From Apiotrichum sp. Y4204 (Eukaryota > Basidiomycota > Tremellomycetes > Trichosporonales > Trichosporonaceae), in the NCBI GenBank assembly GCA_025531455.1, contig JAMYHL010000080.1:107900-171899 (forward strand): a stretch of DNA of 64,000 bases. The letters run 5' to 3'. The notes below the pieces were generated by a model. It was not told where the DNA came from. It saw only the letters and a program-made list of their open reading frames with translations, and did not search any database. The position numbers and the translations under genes were made by a program. Below are positions 23,054 to 34,889 of this stretch, in pieces; within the stretch, counting starts at the first letter, position 1, and every line of letters begins with the position of its first letter.

Positions 23054-24458
23054 GGGGCAAGATGGACAGTTTGACGGCGATGTCCGTCGTTGATATATCT
23101 TCTCGCGCTTTAACAGACTCGGGACATCAAATGGCCCGGGGTCTTGGACACTAGTCGTCTGGGGGGGCTTGGATCACCCGGAGGTTGCCGGCCGGTGGGC
23201 AACGGATCATGCGATGGCTATCAAACGGTGATTTAATGGCGATCGTGAGAGTGTGTTGACGTCATCGACTGGTGGAGACAATCCTGAAACATCCATACCT
23301 CCCAATGCGACTCGAAACAAACGAAACCCGCCGATCACGATCGCCCCGGACGGAGCAGCATGCTTGTTTGCGTGATGCATCTCAATTTGGAAGGGCCGGA
23401 GGGGAGGGGGGGACAATGCTGTTTCCGTTCCTGTCCCAGACGATCCTTCGCTGCATTGGGGAGTCAGATCGGGCAGGATGACTTGCCTCAGGCAATGTGC
23501 GCTCCTGGTCATCGCCGATGTCGGCGCACATGTACTGTATACTGCTCACGGCGTGGGGAGGCTATACGCGACCATGCGCAGATGTTATCGAAGCGCGTGG
23601 GCTGGACATGAATGTATTGGGAACGAACAAAGTTCTGGAAGATTTGGCATGAAACGCTGATCCTTATAGCGAGGGGCCAGAACCTCGAACCTCACCACAA
23701 TCGAAACCATTGATGACTGGACTGCGGAATGGGATCAGCGGGATCGGCGATCTGCTTCGACGGCTAGTGCATGTCGATCCACTACATATGACAAGCACGT
23801 AAGCCACAAAGTCAGAACCACAGTGTCGCTCACTTAGGTCCACTCCTCTAGAACCTCTCACGGACTTGAAAAAGCAAGTGCTCGCACGCTGAGTCGAAAC
23901 AGCGGTCGGGTCGGAAGCCAGCGGACAGTGCGCCACAACGACCAGTGATAACCACCTACACTATACGAGCCACGGCCCGGGTTCAGCGGGCGGCAATCGA
24001 TCTCCGTGTGAAAAAGTCCCCTGTCGACAGCAAAAGTGGTTACCCCCGGTTCAACTACATCGCAGACAGGCGTTTGGACACGCGTGGACGATGCACGAGC
24101 ATGGTGTACCCTGTGCTCGACCCCCGAGGCTCGGGGATCTGAAGTGACATGAGATTCCTCGGTCTTCACCGATGCCGCTGTGACCAAGGACCAATCCCGA
24201 ATGGCCCGCGGAGCTCGGAGCCGAAGCCGCGCGCGGCATAAACTGCGCGTGCTAGGACTCAGGACTGTGTTTCACACATTTACGTAACAGCTTAAACAGG
24301 AGGGTCGACGAGAACAACAAAGCCATTGTGCGAGGCGGCGAGACAACAAGCATCCAGCGCATCGACATGTTGATCCATTGCTTAACCTGTCCCTCCATTA
24401 GACCATCCACTTGTATGAGTTGTTCCCCCAACCCATCCCCGGCAAAGCAGTCAACAGC
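23054..24458. other. Divergent intergenic region
   Basis: No supported gene. Carries the promoters of the BFD-like gene (minus) and the membrane protein (plus). I looked for a tRNA near 23685 because of a GTTCGA-like T-loop, but no cloverleaf was found. Confidence 0.45.
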
Positions 24459-25785
24459 ATGAGTCTCATACGCGCGAGTTTCTTCTTTGCGGTCGCGTTC
24501 GTCGAGTTCCGCTCAGTGTTCATCTCCGGTGAGTTGGCACACAGCAGCAACTGCTGGGGAGACGAGAGAGCCGCGCTTGGGAACTCAAAGGGCTGCGCAG
24601 CTCTTAGCCGAGCGGTACTCACCTCGAAGTGCTGTGATACCCTGACGGTCGGCGTTTGTTGCTGTTGAGCGGCATCTGTGGTCAATAATCTAAGCGGTGG
24701 CATCTCACCCAACCTGTGTCGACGTCTCCTTGCTCCTTGATATTCCCCGAGGCTAACTTAATCCTCTAGCACTCTCCAGTTCAGGATTCAAAGAGGCAGG
24801 TTCCATAATCGCCACCTCCCGGTGCTTCCAGCAGCTCGGCTTTACAAGCTATCCGTTCCTTGGCCGATACCTCGACCAGCTCAACTGCACGCTCAATGCT
24901 ACGTTCCTTGCTGGCGGCCACGGGTCACGTGAGGGTTACCTCCAGCTGTCGGTCTTCGGCGCCCTCCTTCTGTCTTCGGTCATGATCGGCGTGTACGAGT
25001 CGTTCCGTCCGGTGCACAAGCGCAGTAACCCCATTGCTGGCCTTCTTGCTCGCTCGGCGTCTCTCTTCCTCCTCGCTGGCCAGCGGTTCACCGCCGGGTT
25101 TACGACGCCGCTGCAGTTGGTCTTCACGACATGGTCGACAGCGAGTGGTAGCGTCCCCAACAACCCTGGCCTTCTTATCCCGGCAGCCGAGGACATTTGG
25201 AGCACTCTTTGCGCTTGCACGCTGGGATATCTGCTGCCGACGGCGTACATGCTGTGGTACAAGGGCATGGACTACCAATCGCTGTCCATCTGGCAACCTT
25301 TCCCGGTGTACATCCTCGCGTTCAACCTCGTGCTCCCACCACTTATCCGCAAGGTGTTCCTCCCCCGCATGCCGTTCTCGCGCAACCAGTCACGCCTGAT
25401 TGCGACTGCCCTCATCGCGCTGCAGTGTACCATGGTGTCCGGTGCTGCGCACTGGCAGCTCCTCGCGCACAGTCTGTTTGTGGAAAAGGGCGTCGACATC
25501 CGCGACGTCTTTCTCCTCCGAGCGCAGCCTGCGGCTGTGGCGTCAACGTTTGCGCATGCCGCTCACTTGCTCTTCACAATTGACTTTGCGGCCGTGTTTG
25601 TGACGGGAATGGCACTCGTGCTCCCCTCCCTGGGTGGCGGCGTCCGGGGCGTGATTCGCAACACCATCCCCTTTGTGCTAATGACGCTCTCCGCCGGACC
25701 CGGTGCGGCCCTCATCATCACCTGGGCGTATGCCGAGATCGCCCGCCAGGGACAGGCCGCGCAAGCTGAATTCAACGATAAGTAG
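24459..25785 (+). CDS. Polytopic integral membrane protein of unknown family
   Basis: Two exons: 24459-24528 and 24770-25785, joined across a 241-nt intron (GTGAGT donor, GGCTAACTTA branch, CTCTAG acceptor). About 361 residues. The first exon encodes MSLIRASFFFAVAFVEFRSV, a signal-anchor-like helix. Then comes a probable extracytoplasmic loop with two Asn-x-Thr sites (NCTLNATF). At least six further hydrophobic segments follow, such as LSVFGALLLSSVMIGV, LLARSASLFLLAG, AYMLWYKGMD, FPVYILAFNLVLPPLI, LIATALIALQCTMVSGAAHW and DFAAVFVTGMALVLPSL. The layout resembles fungal ER-membrane cyclase-like or other 7-8 TM proteins, but I cannot assign a family. The intron is unusually long for this locus and could hide another small exon. 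Confidence 0.75.
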
Positions 25786-27011
25786 GACGGGACGTAGTGT
25801 GGACTGCATGAATGAGATGGGGAGTGGAGCGTGTGGGGTGTGCGTCTATGCCTGAGCATCAAGTCAGCGGGGAGAAAAAGTGCACAGCTTAACCCTCGAG
25901 CCAGAGGACCTCATACCGCATGGCCCTACCGCTTACATACAGCCCATGCACGTCATGCAATAATGCTCCACGTATTCTCCGGTGGGCTTGGACCAATGTG
26001 CGCGTGGGCAGTTCCCAGTTTGGTGTCCGGCGGGGCGATCGACAGTCGATCGGACGCCACATTCCGTGGTGACGCGCATGCTCGCGCATGGGAATCACAA
26101 GTCGGACTTTGCAAGGTCTGAACTTTAGGACATTCTGTTCGACAGACTCAGTGGCTTGCACTCCACTCGTCCGCAGCCCTCCAAGCGTACATCGTATCTC
26201 CACTCGTGTGCTGATCTGTGACGGCATTCTTCTACTTTGTTTCTGGTTCTAGCCCTGGGTGCACCGACGCATTCACGGTAGGAAGTGAGCACTGCGCACT
26301 ACGACATCAGGGTACCACCAGACTGCACACATCAATTCCACCAATGACGTTGCTGGAACATGCGGAATGCTCGTGCAACTGCGCAACTGACTCACAGGCA
26401 GCAACTGTGTTCAATGACTTCTAGCATCCGCCCTGTATTTCCCGAGAAAGTGGCCGCTACACTGGATGGCTCGAATCAAGGTTTTATGTACTGGGATCAT
26501 CGCTGTTGCTTTCATCGCTACTGCTTTGGCCAAGAGGCCACCAGTGACGTTGAGAATGTTTTTCATTTGCACGTACCGCATAGCGGGCATTAATCGACGA
26601 GGTGTTATGTGGATGTTCAGACCAAGGTATAGGCTGTTGGTCCCTGGACATGTGTCCGCGCACTCCTCAGGCCATGGCGCTAGTGGCCCGTTCCGAACCC
26701 CAATTGCATGATGCCGAGCCGGAGTAATGCGTCTGTAATTGGTGGCGTGCTTAGCGGCTGTGGTGATGAGGGCTAGTCCGTTGCTGATCATATGGGCGGA
26801 ATGGACACAGCGTAAAAGTTGCAGAGGCATCTTGTTCTTGAATTAATCAACACTTGAAAGTTTGTCGGTGCCGAACGCTTCCATGACCTCCAGGGCATGT
26901 AACTCACTGGGATGCTGAGTCTCTACAGCCGCTGCAGGCTACTTGGAAAAGGGTTAATAGACGGAGCAAGATGACAGGTGTCTCTCTCTACCTCTCACCA
27001 AAACACCTACG
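25786..27011. other. Intergenic; one weak small secreted ORF
   Basis: An 81-codon plus ORF at 26466-26711 starts with a good secretory leader (MARIKVLCTGIIAVAFIATA) but has no further support. On the minus strand a 139-codon ORF (26411-26830) overlaps it. Neither is annotated as a gene. Confidence 0.35.
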
Positions 27012-27873
27012 ATGGCATACATCTTACTCCTTGCGCTGATCGCCATACTCGCCGTGCCTTGTGTTCAGGCGAGAACGCCTGAGGTGGTCAATCGAAGGGT
27101 GGTAGACGAGCGCACCGTCAAAGCCCAGTCGTTGTGGGAGGATTCCACGGCGCAAGTCTTCGAAACGCACTATCCCAACGCGCACCAGATAGGCCAAAAC
27201 GCGCGGGCTCTGCAGGGCAAGGCGCCGCTACCCCGTCCACGATCTGTAATCCGCTGTACGTTGGAGTGTGAGGCGGGGCTGACGACAGGCCCACCTGGAG
27301 GCTGCAACGAAACGTTCTGGGCAGACGTAGAGAAACGCAAACTACGCAAACGCCAAGCGGCACCGTCGGCGGAGGTTACCGTGCTTCCGTGAGTGGCACG
27401 ACAGGAGGGAAGAGGTTGTTCAATTCTGATAGCGCAGTACGAGCTCCCAGAACTTTCAGCTCACCTGCACTGACATTACGTGGTCGTTTACGGGAACGTC
27501 CTCGCGCTTGTCTGCGCGGTGTCTGGACCAGACGGGAGCTTATCAATCGACGAGTGTCCTGATCGATACCTGCATGTACGGCGTGGCTAAGATGTGCGGT
27601 GCTAATGTTCAGAGCCAACAACAAGGGGACGATGGAGTGCAGTCTGCCATCGAACTACTTCTGGGGCACTACCTGCCGCCAGTGCCGAATGACCGGATAT
27701 GTCATGACATGTCAGTGCAGAATGGACAGCAACAGTCCTTGGTATCGCTCGAGCAATCTTGATGTGTGTGAGTTCCTTTTTTTTGGATTGAGGTCAAGCT
27801 CAAACTCATGATACCAGCGCGTTGTTTTGGCAACAATGACGGGACGCTGTACTGCACGAACAACAAGCCGTAG
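27012..27873 (+). CDS. Secreted cyanovirin-N homology (CVNH) domain protein
   Basis: Four exons are inferred, all frame-consistent: 27012-27391 (donor GTGAGT), about 27440-27567 (donor GTACGG after CAT), about 27612-27769 (donor GTGAGT) and a last exon of about 57 nt ending at TAG 27871-27873. The N-terminus MAYILLLALIAILAVPCVQA is a cleavable signal peptide. It is followed by a linker of about 100 residues with a dibasic-rich stretch (EKRKLRKRQ), a likely processing site. The rest is one CVNH domain: SSQNFQLTCTDITW, LSARCLDQTGAYQSTSVL, DTCIANNKGTMEC, WGTTCRQCRMTGYVMTCQC and finally RCFGNNDGTLYC. The pairs of Cys and the NN(K/D)GT(M/L) repeat are the hallmark. CVNH proteins bind mannose-type glycans; a secreted lectin role is inferred. 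Confidence 0.8.
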
Positions 27874-29511
27874 ACCTGGGTTCATTTCTGAATCTCGCAA
27901 TGGGTGTACCCAATTCATGCTAGACCCGTGTCTGCAGCCGTTAACGTGGAGGATCATCCACTGAGAAGACGAGTGGCGTGGCCTTGAGAAGTAGATTTGA
28001 TCAATAGAGTATGTATGCCTCACCCGAAGTAGAGCTTTGCTTGAGGAGCCACACCGACTTCCTTTGTGTTCCAACTTGCCATTCCACACCAGGACCGCGA
28101 TCTCCCCTTCTGCACACTCAGGAAAGGACCTCTCCGGGCCTGGTAACATCAAACATCACCTCCCTCCGCACCACTAACTCCATTCGGCACTATAACTCCG
28201 GACTGTGCGGGGATCTGGAGGGCCTGGAACGGCCCGAGTGGAGCTTGTCCCCATGTCACTAGATCGGTTTCTGCAATGTCACTTGTCCGAAAGTGCGGCA
28301 AGTCAGGGGCGGAGGGATCACTCGTGCGGTACACATATGTGGCAAAGGCCAGCATTCGGGGTCCAGCAGATGTCGTCATTGAATGTTTGTATCCACAAGG
28401 TCAGAATCGAATCGGCCGACGTTGTGGTTGGATGACAGTCTGGACAATTGATCAACTAACAAACGTTTCACGAGGTACCAGAAAGTCAATGGCCGTTGAG
28501 CAAAACCCCCTGGAGTTTCGCACATTGGCACAAATCTCCGAATCAAACCTTGTCTGATAAGGAAACTGGCCGGAAAATGAGGGAGCTGACAATGAGCAAA
28601 CACGGCCCGCAGAGGTACTCTTGTGCAGTACTCGTACAGATCCCCCTTGCAAAGATACCGAGAATGGCAGGGCGTGTTCTGGACCAATGCGAGCAATCCT
28701 GCACTGTCCATCGGGTCATCAGCCGGGCGATCCCCTTCTGACACGAACGTGTTCCACATTTATGCTTCTGGCTTTGTAGCCAAATGAGGTGCATATGTAG
28801 ATATACCCTGGGAGTTTTGGTCTGCGAGACCTGAGCGGCACAGGGATGTGGCAAGATATCCTGTCTGCTCATTGCGCTCATATTATATCATCTGATGTGG
28901 TAAGCGTTTCGGGGCATAGCAAAGAGCGCAACGACCTCCCGACCAAAAGGTCCAGGGCACAAGCCGATGCCGCATACCCGACAGATGCAACAGATTCCAC
29001 GCGCTCCCTCGGTCCGACGGTCCGACCGTGTCAGGCAAGGCGGGCGGAAGGGCCGTCCTTTGTTTCAGCTGACGCGAGACGAGGGATCCAAGTGTTCAGG
29101 TGGCGGTAGATCCAGGTCATGACAGGTGTGAACATGTGTCTGTGAATACCACTCGCAACAGCGTCCCCTAAATCAGCCATGCTTCTGCAGTACATGCAAT
29201 GGGTCACCCTCGCCCTCCACGGCCCGAAACCTCATTTCAGCACATTGACACCTGACTATTTCACGCGTTCCTCAAACCTTTGGCCGTTGAATCGTCTGGC
29301 TCCGGAGCGCTGGAGCAGTTGGTTCCCCTTTGAACTGGCAAACAACCCAGTCATGGTCGACCCGATGGGCAGCGGTGCGAGAGAACAGCACCAAAGTATA
29401 TAAGTCTTGCTGCGAAGATTATGTTGGGCCATTCGACAAACGCCCGCCCGGCACCTCTGCTTCCATCCCACTACCATACGCTGAGCGTAGCCGACACTCC
29501 TTTCCTTCAAC
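27874..29511. other. Intergenic; CAP gene promoter at the end
   Basis: No supported gene. A minus ORF at 28376-28759 (127 codons) is the longest but shows no domain. A TATATAAG box at about 29396-29403 sits about 110 bases before the CAP gene ATG. Confidence 0.45.
29396..29403 (+). promoter_or_regulatory. TATA box of the CAP protein gene
   Basis: Sequence TATATAAG about 110 bases upstream of the ATG at 29512. Its position fits a core promoter with a leader of roughly 80 nt. No other element was identified. Confidence 0.5.
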
Positions 29512-30833
29512 ATGTCTCTCGCTCTCTTCGGTTCGATCGCCGCGACGGCTCCCATGGTTTACGCCATCCCCATGGTCAACTCCGACTTTGGATCCTGGTC
29601 TGGGACTTGGAGCAGCAAGCAAACCAGCACTAAGAACACCCCTTGGTCCTTCCCCGGCTGGACCATGCAGACCAACAAGAAGCCCGAGACTTGGGACTGG
29701 GGAAAGTGGCCGAACTTGCCCACTGGCTGGCCCGGTGGCTGGCACACTAACTGGCCCAACCGCCCCACCACCGGGACGACCCCCAGCACCGAGACCAACA
29801 CCGAGACCAACACCGAGACCAACACCGAGACCAACACCGAGACCAACACTGAGACCAACACTGAGACCAACACTGACACCAACACCAACACCGACACCTC
29901 CACCTCTACCTCCACCAGCACCAATCGATGCTCCACCGTTTCGCAGACCTCGCCGCCTCAGACCACCGCCGAGCCCCAGCCCACTGGCGAGCCCCAGCCC
30001 ACTGGCGAGCCCCAGCCCACTGGCGAGCCCCAGCCCACTGGCGAGCCCCAGCCGGAGCAGCCCCAGCCTCAGCCCTCGGGCAATGGGCCTGAGCCCCTCG
30101 CCAACGCTGGCTGGCGCGAGTACCAAAAGAAGGTCATTCCCGAGGGTAGCGTTGGTAGCAACCCAGACAGCATCCCAGCCAGCGACTCTCTTGCGCAGCT
30201 CATTCTTCAGCGCCACAACGACTGGCGTGCCACCTTTAGTATGTTGTTTGTCCGGCGTGCTAGTACTCACTCGCTCCAGGCCGTAAGCCCCTCTCGTGGG
30301 ACGACAAGCTCGCGAACGCCGCCGTCACCAACGCCAAGCACTGCCAGTTCCTGCACTACATGAGCGACTGGAGGGGCCTCGTCTACGGCGAGAACCTCAT
30401 GGGCTGGCTCGGCGAGAACATGCCCTTGACCGTGCAGGCCAGTGTTGACTTCTGGATGGCTGAAGGCCGTAAGTGCTTTTGAAAGACCGGCAAGGCCCTG
30501 CACAGCTGACATACCGCAGGCGACTTCGACTTTGAGAGGCAGCAGTCCAAGGGTCCCGTGGTCGGCCACTTCACGAATGTAAGTCACGAATGCGACGGCA
30601 GCTCTGACGTGCAGGTTCTGGAGAGCGGCTACACCCACGTTGGCTGTGGCTGGCACGCCGACTGCGGCAAGCCGGGAGGTCTCTACTGTAAGTCGGCAGC
30701 ACTCTTGCGGAGTCGGAGCACGACTGACATACTAGGCGAGTACAGCTTCGGCGGTCCCGGCAACGGCGGCAGGAAGGAGGCCATTCCCGACGCCCATGTC
30801 GACTGGAACAAGTACAAGTACGCCTTCCTCTAA
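29512..30833 (+). CDS. Secreted CAP/PR-1 (SCP) domain protein with Thr-rich and Pro-rich repeats
   Basis: Multi-exon; introns near 30240-30290, 30469-30520, 30578-30614 and 30687-30735. The N-terminus MSLALFGSIAATAPMVYAIP is a signal peptide. A Trp-rich region (residues 25-80) leads into a TETN repeat (7 tandem copies) and a Ser/Thr tract, then four EPQPTG units: likely an O-glycosylated stalk. The CAP domain follows: LILQRHNDWRATF, PLSWDDKLANAAVTNAKHC, YGENLMGWLGENM, VGHFTN and a Cys-rich end VGCGWHADC. The family His/Glu cluster is represented by the HND, GEN and GHFTN segments. Fungal CAP proteins are secreted and bind sterols or lipids. The exact first intron border is uncertain because no ideal acceptor is in phase. 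Confidence 0.88.
29788..29880 (+). repeat. 12-bp coding minisatellite, 7 units (Thr-Glu-Thr-Asn)
   Basis: Seven tandem copies of ACCGAGACCAAC, the last two with ACT for ACC, inside the CAP gene. Expansion or contraction stays in frame. Confidence 0.9.
29968..30050 (+). repeat. 18-bp coding minisatellite, 4 units (Glu-Pro-Gln-Pro-Thr-Gly)
   Basis: Four almost identical copies of GAGCCCCAGCCCACTGGC followed by a partial unit, in the stalk of the CAP protein. Near identity suggests recent slippage or active copy-number change. Confidence 0.88.
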
Positions 30834-31061
30834 ATTTAACGATGCGCGAGTGCGCTTCTTGTTAAGTTCCAACACAACGTTCCACACGGCCTCTCTGGTT
30901 AGAGGTCATTGCAGTTTTTCCTATGCATAATCACTGTCTTTTTTCAATTCAAACTGTCGGTGTGAAGAGATCATTGGTGAGATGTGGTCAGCAGAGGTGA
31001 GTGTAGCAATACCTCAAAGCAACCATTCATCTACTCGTACAGTACATGTCGCGTAGCTCAG

Positions 31062-31923
31062 TTATATGCTCGAGTTGACCTTGATCGCCTGTCCAGTGAT
31101 GGAGCCGTTCTCGCACAGAGCGACTACAAGTTAGCTCCAGCTCGAGAGTCCAAGCGCCGCTCACCATAAGTACGGGCAACGTCATCAATGTCGGAAATCT
31201 GTTTCAACGTGTTCTTGTTGCGGACGGCGTCCTTCTTCTCCTCGGTGAATCCCTGGCTCCACTCGGTGAGCATCATGCCAGGTGCGACAGCGTTGACGCG
31301 CACGTTCGGCGCGCACGCGCTCGCGAGGCACTTGGCAAGGTGGATCGCACCGGCCTTGGTAACCGCTGTGAGAGTTAGAAGTGCCCATAGCATAAGCACT
31401 CACAGTACGCCATGCTGGAGCCGCTCGGTGCGAGGCCCGCAGCGCTAGAGCTGATGATGAAGCTGCCCTTGTTCTTCTTGAGCTCGTCCTCGCACGCCTG
31501 CATGAGCCAGAGGTGGGACATAATGTTGGACGTGTGGCACTGGTTCCAGTCCTCGTCCGAGACGGCGTCTTCAAAGGTCAGCGCTGCACCGCCAGCCCAC
31601 TCCCCCTGCTACCACTCACTCAGGTCGCTGAAGGCGCCGAACTTTGTCCAGCCGGCGTTGGAGATCACGATGTCGAGACCACCCAGACCTTTCTTGGCCT
31701 CCTCAACGATTTGCTTGATGCCCTCGCGGGAGAAGGCGTCGCCCTGGGCGAGGACGTGGCCGGAGCCCTGCAGCGTCTTGAGCGTCTCCTCGGCACGCGG
31801 AAGGGACGAGGCGTAGTTGATGCAGAGGACGACACCGCGCTCAGAGAGCATCTTGGCGATCACGGCGCCGAGGCCGCGGGAACCACCGGTGATGAGGGCA
31901 CGCTTTCCTTGGAGAGACGGCAT
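31062..31923 (-). CDS. Short-chain dehydrogenase/reductase (SDR)
   Basis: Minus strand, ATG 31923 (MPSLQGKRALITGGS), stop 31062-31064; introns near 31575-31625, 31365-31405 and 31125-31165. About 250 residues, classical SDR length. The NAD(P)-binding loop is ITGGSRGLGAVIAKML, the central NAG motif is IVISNAGWTKFG, a Ser is present in SFIISSSAAGLAPSGSS, and the catalytic pair is MAY then VTKAGAIHLAK, i.e. Tyr-x-x-x-Lys across an intron. Near the C-terminus NVRVNAVAPGMMLTEW is typical, and the end ENGSITGQAIKVNSSI fits SDRs where residues such as DGG..TG are usual. Likely cytosolic, substrate unknown. Just upstream (plus-strand side) the next gene is an SNF-family carrier on the same strand. 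Confidence 0.92.
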
Positions 31924-32865
31924 AGTTGAGCGATGGTTAGTGATATTGTTAAGAGTCGTGGGCAAACCGAGCAGCGTTGCTGGTCTGTGCCGTTTAAATA
32001 GTCCATGACGTTCAGCGTGCTTGATGTCACCGAAGATGTCGACTTGGATTATCCGGACAAACCAAACCATGTGGAATGGGTGGCTGAACCAAATGCACCA
32101 ACGCGCCTGAGACACGCTGTAGTGCCGCCGGCTCACATGCGATTTTCAGTAAGGTCGCCGATGCGGCCCAAGCAACTCACTCGAAGCGACGCGACGGCCA
32201 AGACGTGATAGGCTCACGCCGAGTGTTGACATGCCAGTGGAACTAGGAGTAGCCAAGGGGAATGGTAGATACAGGAGATTGATTTCTTAACTTGATCGTG
32301 AGACCACGGCAACAACATTGAATGCCGCGTTGAGAGACTGAACGACCAGGGAACAACGCATCTGCCCACAACGCAACCAGCCAGGAAGCAAAGGCCAGGC
32401 CAGCTACAACTTCAAGAACGCCGCAGGAGCATCCAGGCGACGTGGCCCTGGGCCGCAGGTCCGGACTACGGCGCCGCTGTAGGCACTGCGCTCTTCGTTG
32501 ATCAGACAACTCAAAGTCTGCATATGTTCTAACTGGGTAGCCAGGATGACTAATGTCCCCCCAACACACACCCGGGGTACGACGTGAAGCGGAAGAATAA
32601 GTGTGGCTGACTGCAACAGCGTCGAACCGCTTAAACCTTGGCATCTACGCACCACGCACCGTACCAAAGGTCAGTCTGAGCCCGGTCCTGGAAGCCGTAG
32701 TCCATGTTGTAGTAGGGGTGCCATGCCCTTCCACATGAATCAAATATGACAACAGGATATACAGATCAAAGTAAGTACATTACTACTGTCGATCAGAGGT
32801 TGACATATATTTCAGTTACAGCTATAAGATAAGATAACAGTGGTTCTCTGGCAACGCGCACTCGT
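31924..32865. other. Intergenic
   Basis: No supported gene between the SDR start and the carrier stop. It should hold the SDR promoter and the carrier terminator region. Confidence 0.5.
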
Positions 32866-34889
32866 CTATTTCTCCTGTACCTCACCCTGGCTACTGTGCT
32901 CGACGCTGTGGTGCTCATCGTCATCCATGATCTCGTCCGGCTCGAGCTTGAGGACGTTGGCGGTAGTGGGCTCCGTGCCCTCGGACCGGCGGTGCGGGGG
33001 GATGAAGACGTCAAAGTAGCGCGGCACCACGAATCCGACCACCATGGTTGTGAGCGTCAGGATTGAGAGAATAAAGCCAAGGATCATCAGCGGGTCGAAG
33101 CGCTCTCTGTGGAACTCGGGGAACGAGAAGCTGAAGATGATCGCGAGGACGGGACCGCTGACATAGCGCCAGAGAAGCGGCAGGAAAACGGGAATTTTCC
33201 AGTTGCGGCCGCCGCCAACAATCACATTCAGGTCGCGACGCAGTTGGTTGCCCTGCAGGTCAGCGGAAGAACAATGCAGATGCCAAAGCCATTGATACTC
33301 ACGGAGTAGAACGCGAGGTACCAGAAGCGCTCCAGGTACGGGCGCGACCAGAAGCGTGCGGCCGGAGAGTCGGGCACACGTGCAATGAGGGTAGAGATGA
33401 TTGAACAAACCGCCCAAAGACCGAAACCAGCGCCGGCGCCAGCACCGGGGTTGCTGAGGCCGTGGGCGATGGCGAGTCCGACTACCTGGCCGCCAATGTA
33501 GCCAAAGTTGTAAAGCGCGAAGGCGGGGAGGCCGACCTGCTCGACGACGTCGCTCCAGCGGTACACTGTCGATGCGGAGACGACCTCGGCCCACACAACG
33601 CAGATCAGCGCCACGTTGTTGATCCAACGGTCCACGCCATCCAGCAGGTAGTACCCGAACTGCGTGCAGAATGGCAGACAAATGAGGAACGACGCAATGG
33701 TGAGTGCCGTTACAATCACTGGGCGCGAAAAGCGGGATCCACTGTCGACGATGAGGGTCGCGACAACGTCCAACATGACGAACGCCGAACTGAAGCCGAG
33801 CACGATAAGTGTGAAGAAGAGCAGAATGGCCCAAAAGTTGGAGCCCGGCATGTGGAGAACGGCCTCGGGGAGCGTGAGGAAACCGACGACGAACGCGCCT
33901 AGACGAACACCATCCTGCGGCCAGCGGCGGAGGTAGCCGACGACGCCAAAGACGGCAAACGCTGCAAAGTTCTCGAACAGTACGTTGCTGCTGCAGATGA
34001 GGATCGCGTCCATTACCGCATTGCTGTGCTTGCGGTTATAGCTCGCATACGATGTAAAGTAGCCAAAGCCGATGCCGGTGGAGAAGAAGACCTGGCCGAC
34101 AGCGGTCTGCCACATTGTTCCAGACGCCAGCTGGTCCGAGCGCCATGTTGCCCACATGAGGCGGACGCCTTCGGCAGCGTTCGGGAGCGAGAGAGCCCGG
34201 CCGACAAAGATGATGGTCGTAACGATGGGCAGGCCCATGGAGAAGTAAACGACGCGGCCAGTCAGACCGACCCCACGGAAGATGGACACCCAGATGAGGA
34301 ACCAGACGAAGGCGCTCCAGCCGACCGTCTCACCGATCATGCCGACATACGGGTACTGAGTATAAGCCGCAACCGACTTGCCCCCTGGGGAGAGCGAGCC
34401 CTTGATGGGGTCTGGGTTGGCGATGACGTCCTTGTTGTAGAACTCATCGATGCGGCCCTCCCAGGGCAGCGGGCTGATGAACGAGTTGCGGAAGTAGACC
34501 ATGATCCAGGCAAGGTTGACGGTAAAGTACTGGACGACGATGAAGCTGATAATGACAGGCCCCATACCCACGCCCTTCAACCTGCGATTAACGTTGTTGG
34601 CTGCAATGACAGTTCCGCCGCGATATGCCTGGCCGACAGCGGTTTCGAGGATAAGCGCGGGTGTTGCGATCATCGTGACCGCGAGGAGGTAGGGGATGAA
34701 CCATTGGAGGCCGTAGTTGTTGTACGTGACTGACGGATACCGCAGGAGGTTTCCTTGTCCCGCACATCCTCCCATCGCGGCGAGGAGGAACGAAGCGCGC
34801 GATGGCCACTGCTCGCGACCGTCGCCGCTCTTCTTGGGCGGCGGCGCGAAGACGTCTACCACTCGCCGGAGGTAGTGAACGATGGGCAT
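32866..34889 (-). CDS. Neurotransmitter:sodium symporter (SNF/SLC6) family transporter
   Basis: Minus strand, ATG 34889, one 5'-most long exon to about 33304, a 54-nt intron (GTGAGT donor after FYS) and a second exon to 32866; about 656 residues. TM1 has SRASFLLAAMGGCAGQGNLLRYP, the unwound Na-binding helix of SLC6 proteins (compare LGNxWRFPY). The next segment WFIPYLLAVTMIATPALILETAVGQ corresponds to TM2 with the conserved E(T/M)xxGQ. Around ten to twelve further helices follow, including FFSTGIGFGYFTSYASYN (TM6-like) and DVVATLIVD (TM8 region). The C-terminus is acidic. These carriers import amino acids or related solutes with Na+. Substrate cannot be told. The family is sparsely distributed in fungi. 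Confidence 0.88.

Noticed and set aside
23660..23760. Possible tRNA near a GTTCGA-like T-loop
   Set aside because: No acceptor stem or anticodon arm could be paired.
26411..26830. 139-codon minus frame and 81-codon plus frame with a good secretory leader
   Set aside because: They overlap on opposite strands, have no domain, TATA or exon partners; left as possibilities only.
28376..28759. 127-codon minus frame
   Set aside because: No family, no convincing start or neighbouring exons.
29419..30270. 283-codon antisense frame, Gly/Val-rich
   Set aside because: It is antisense to the CAP gene and its repeats mirror the minisatellites; no start or domain support.
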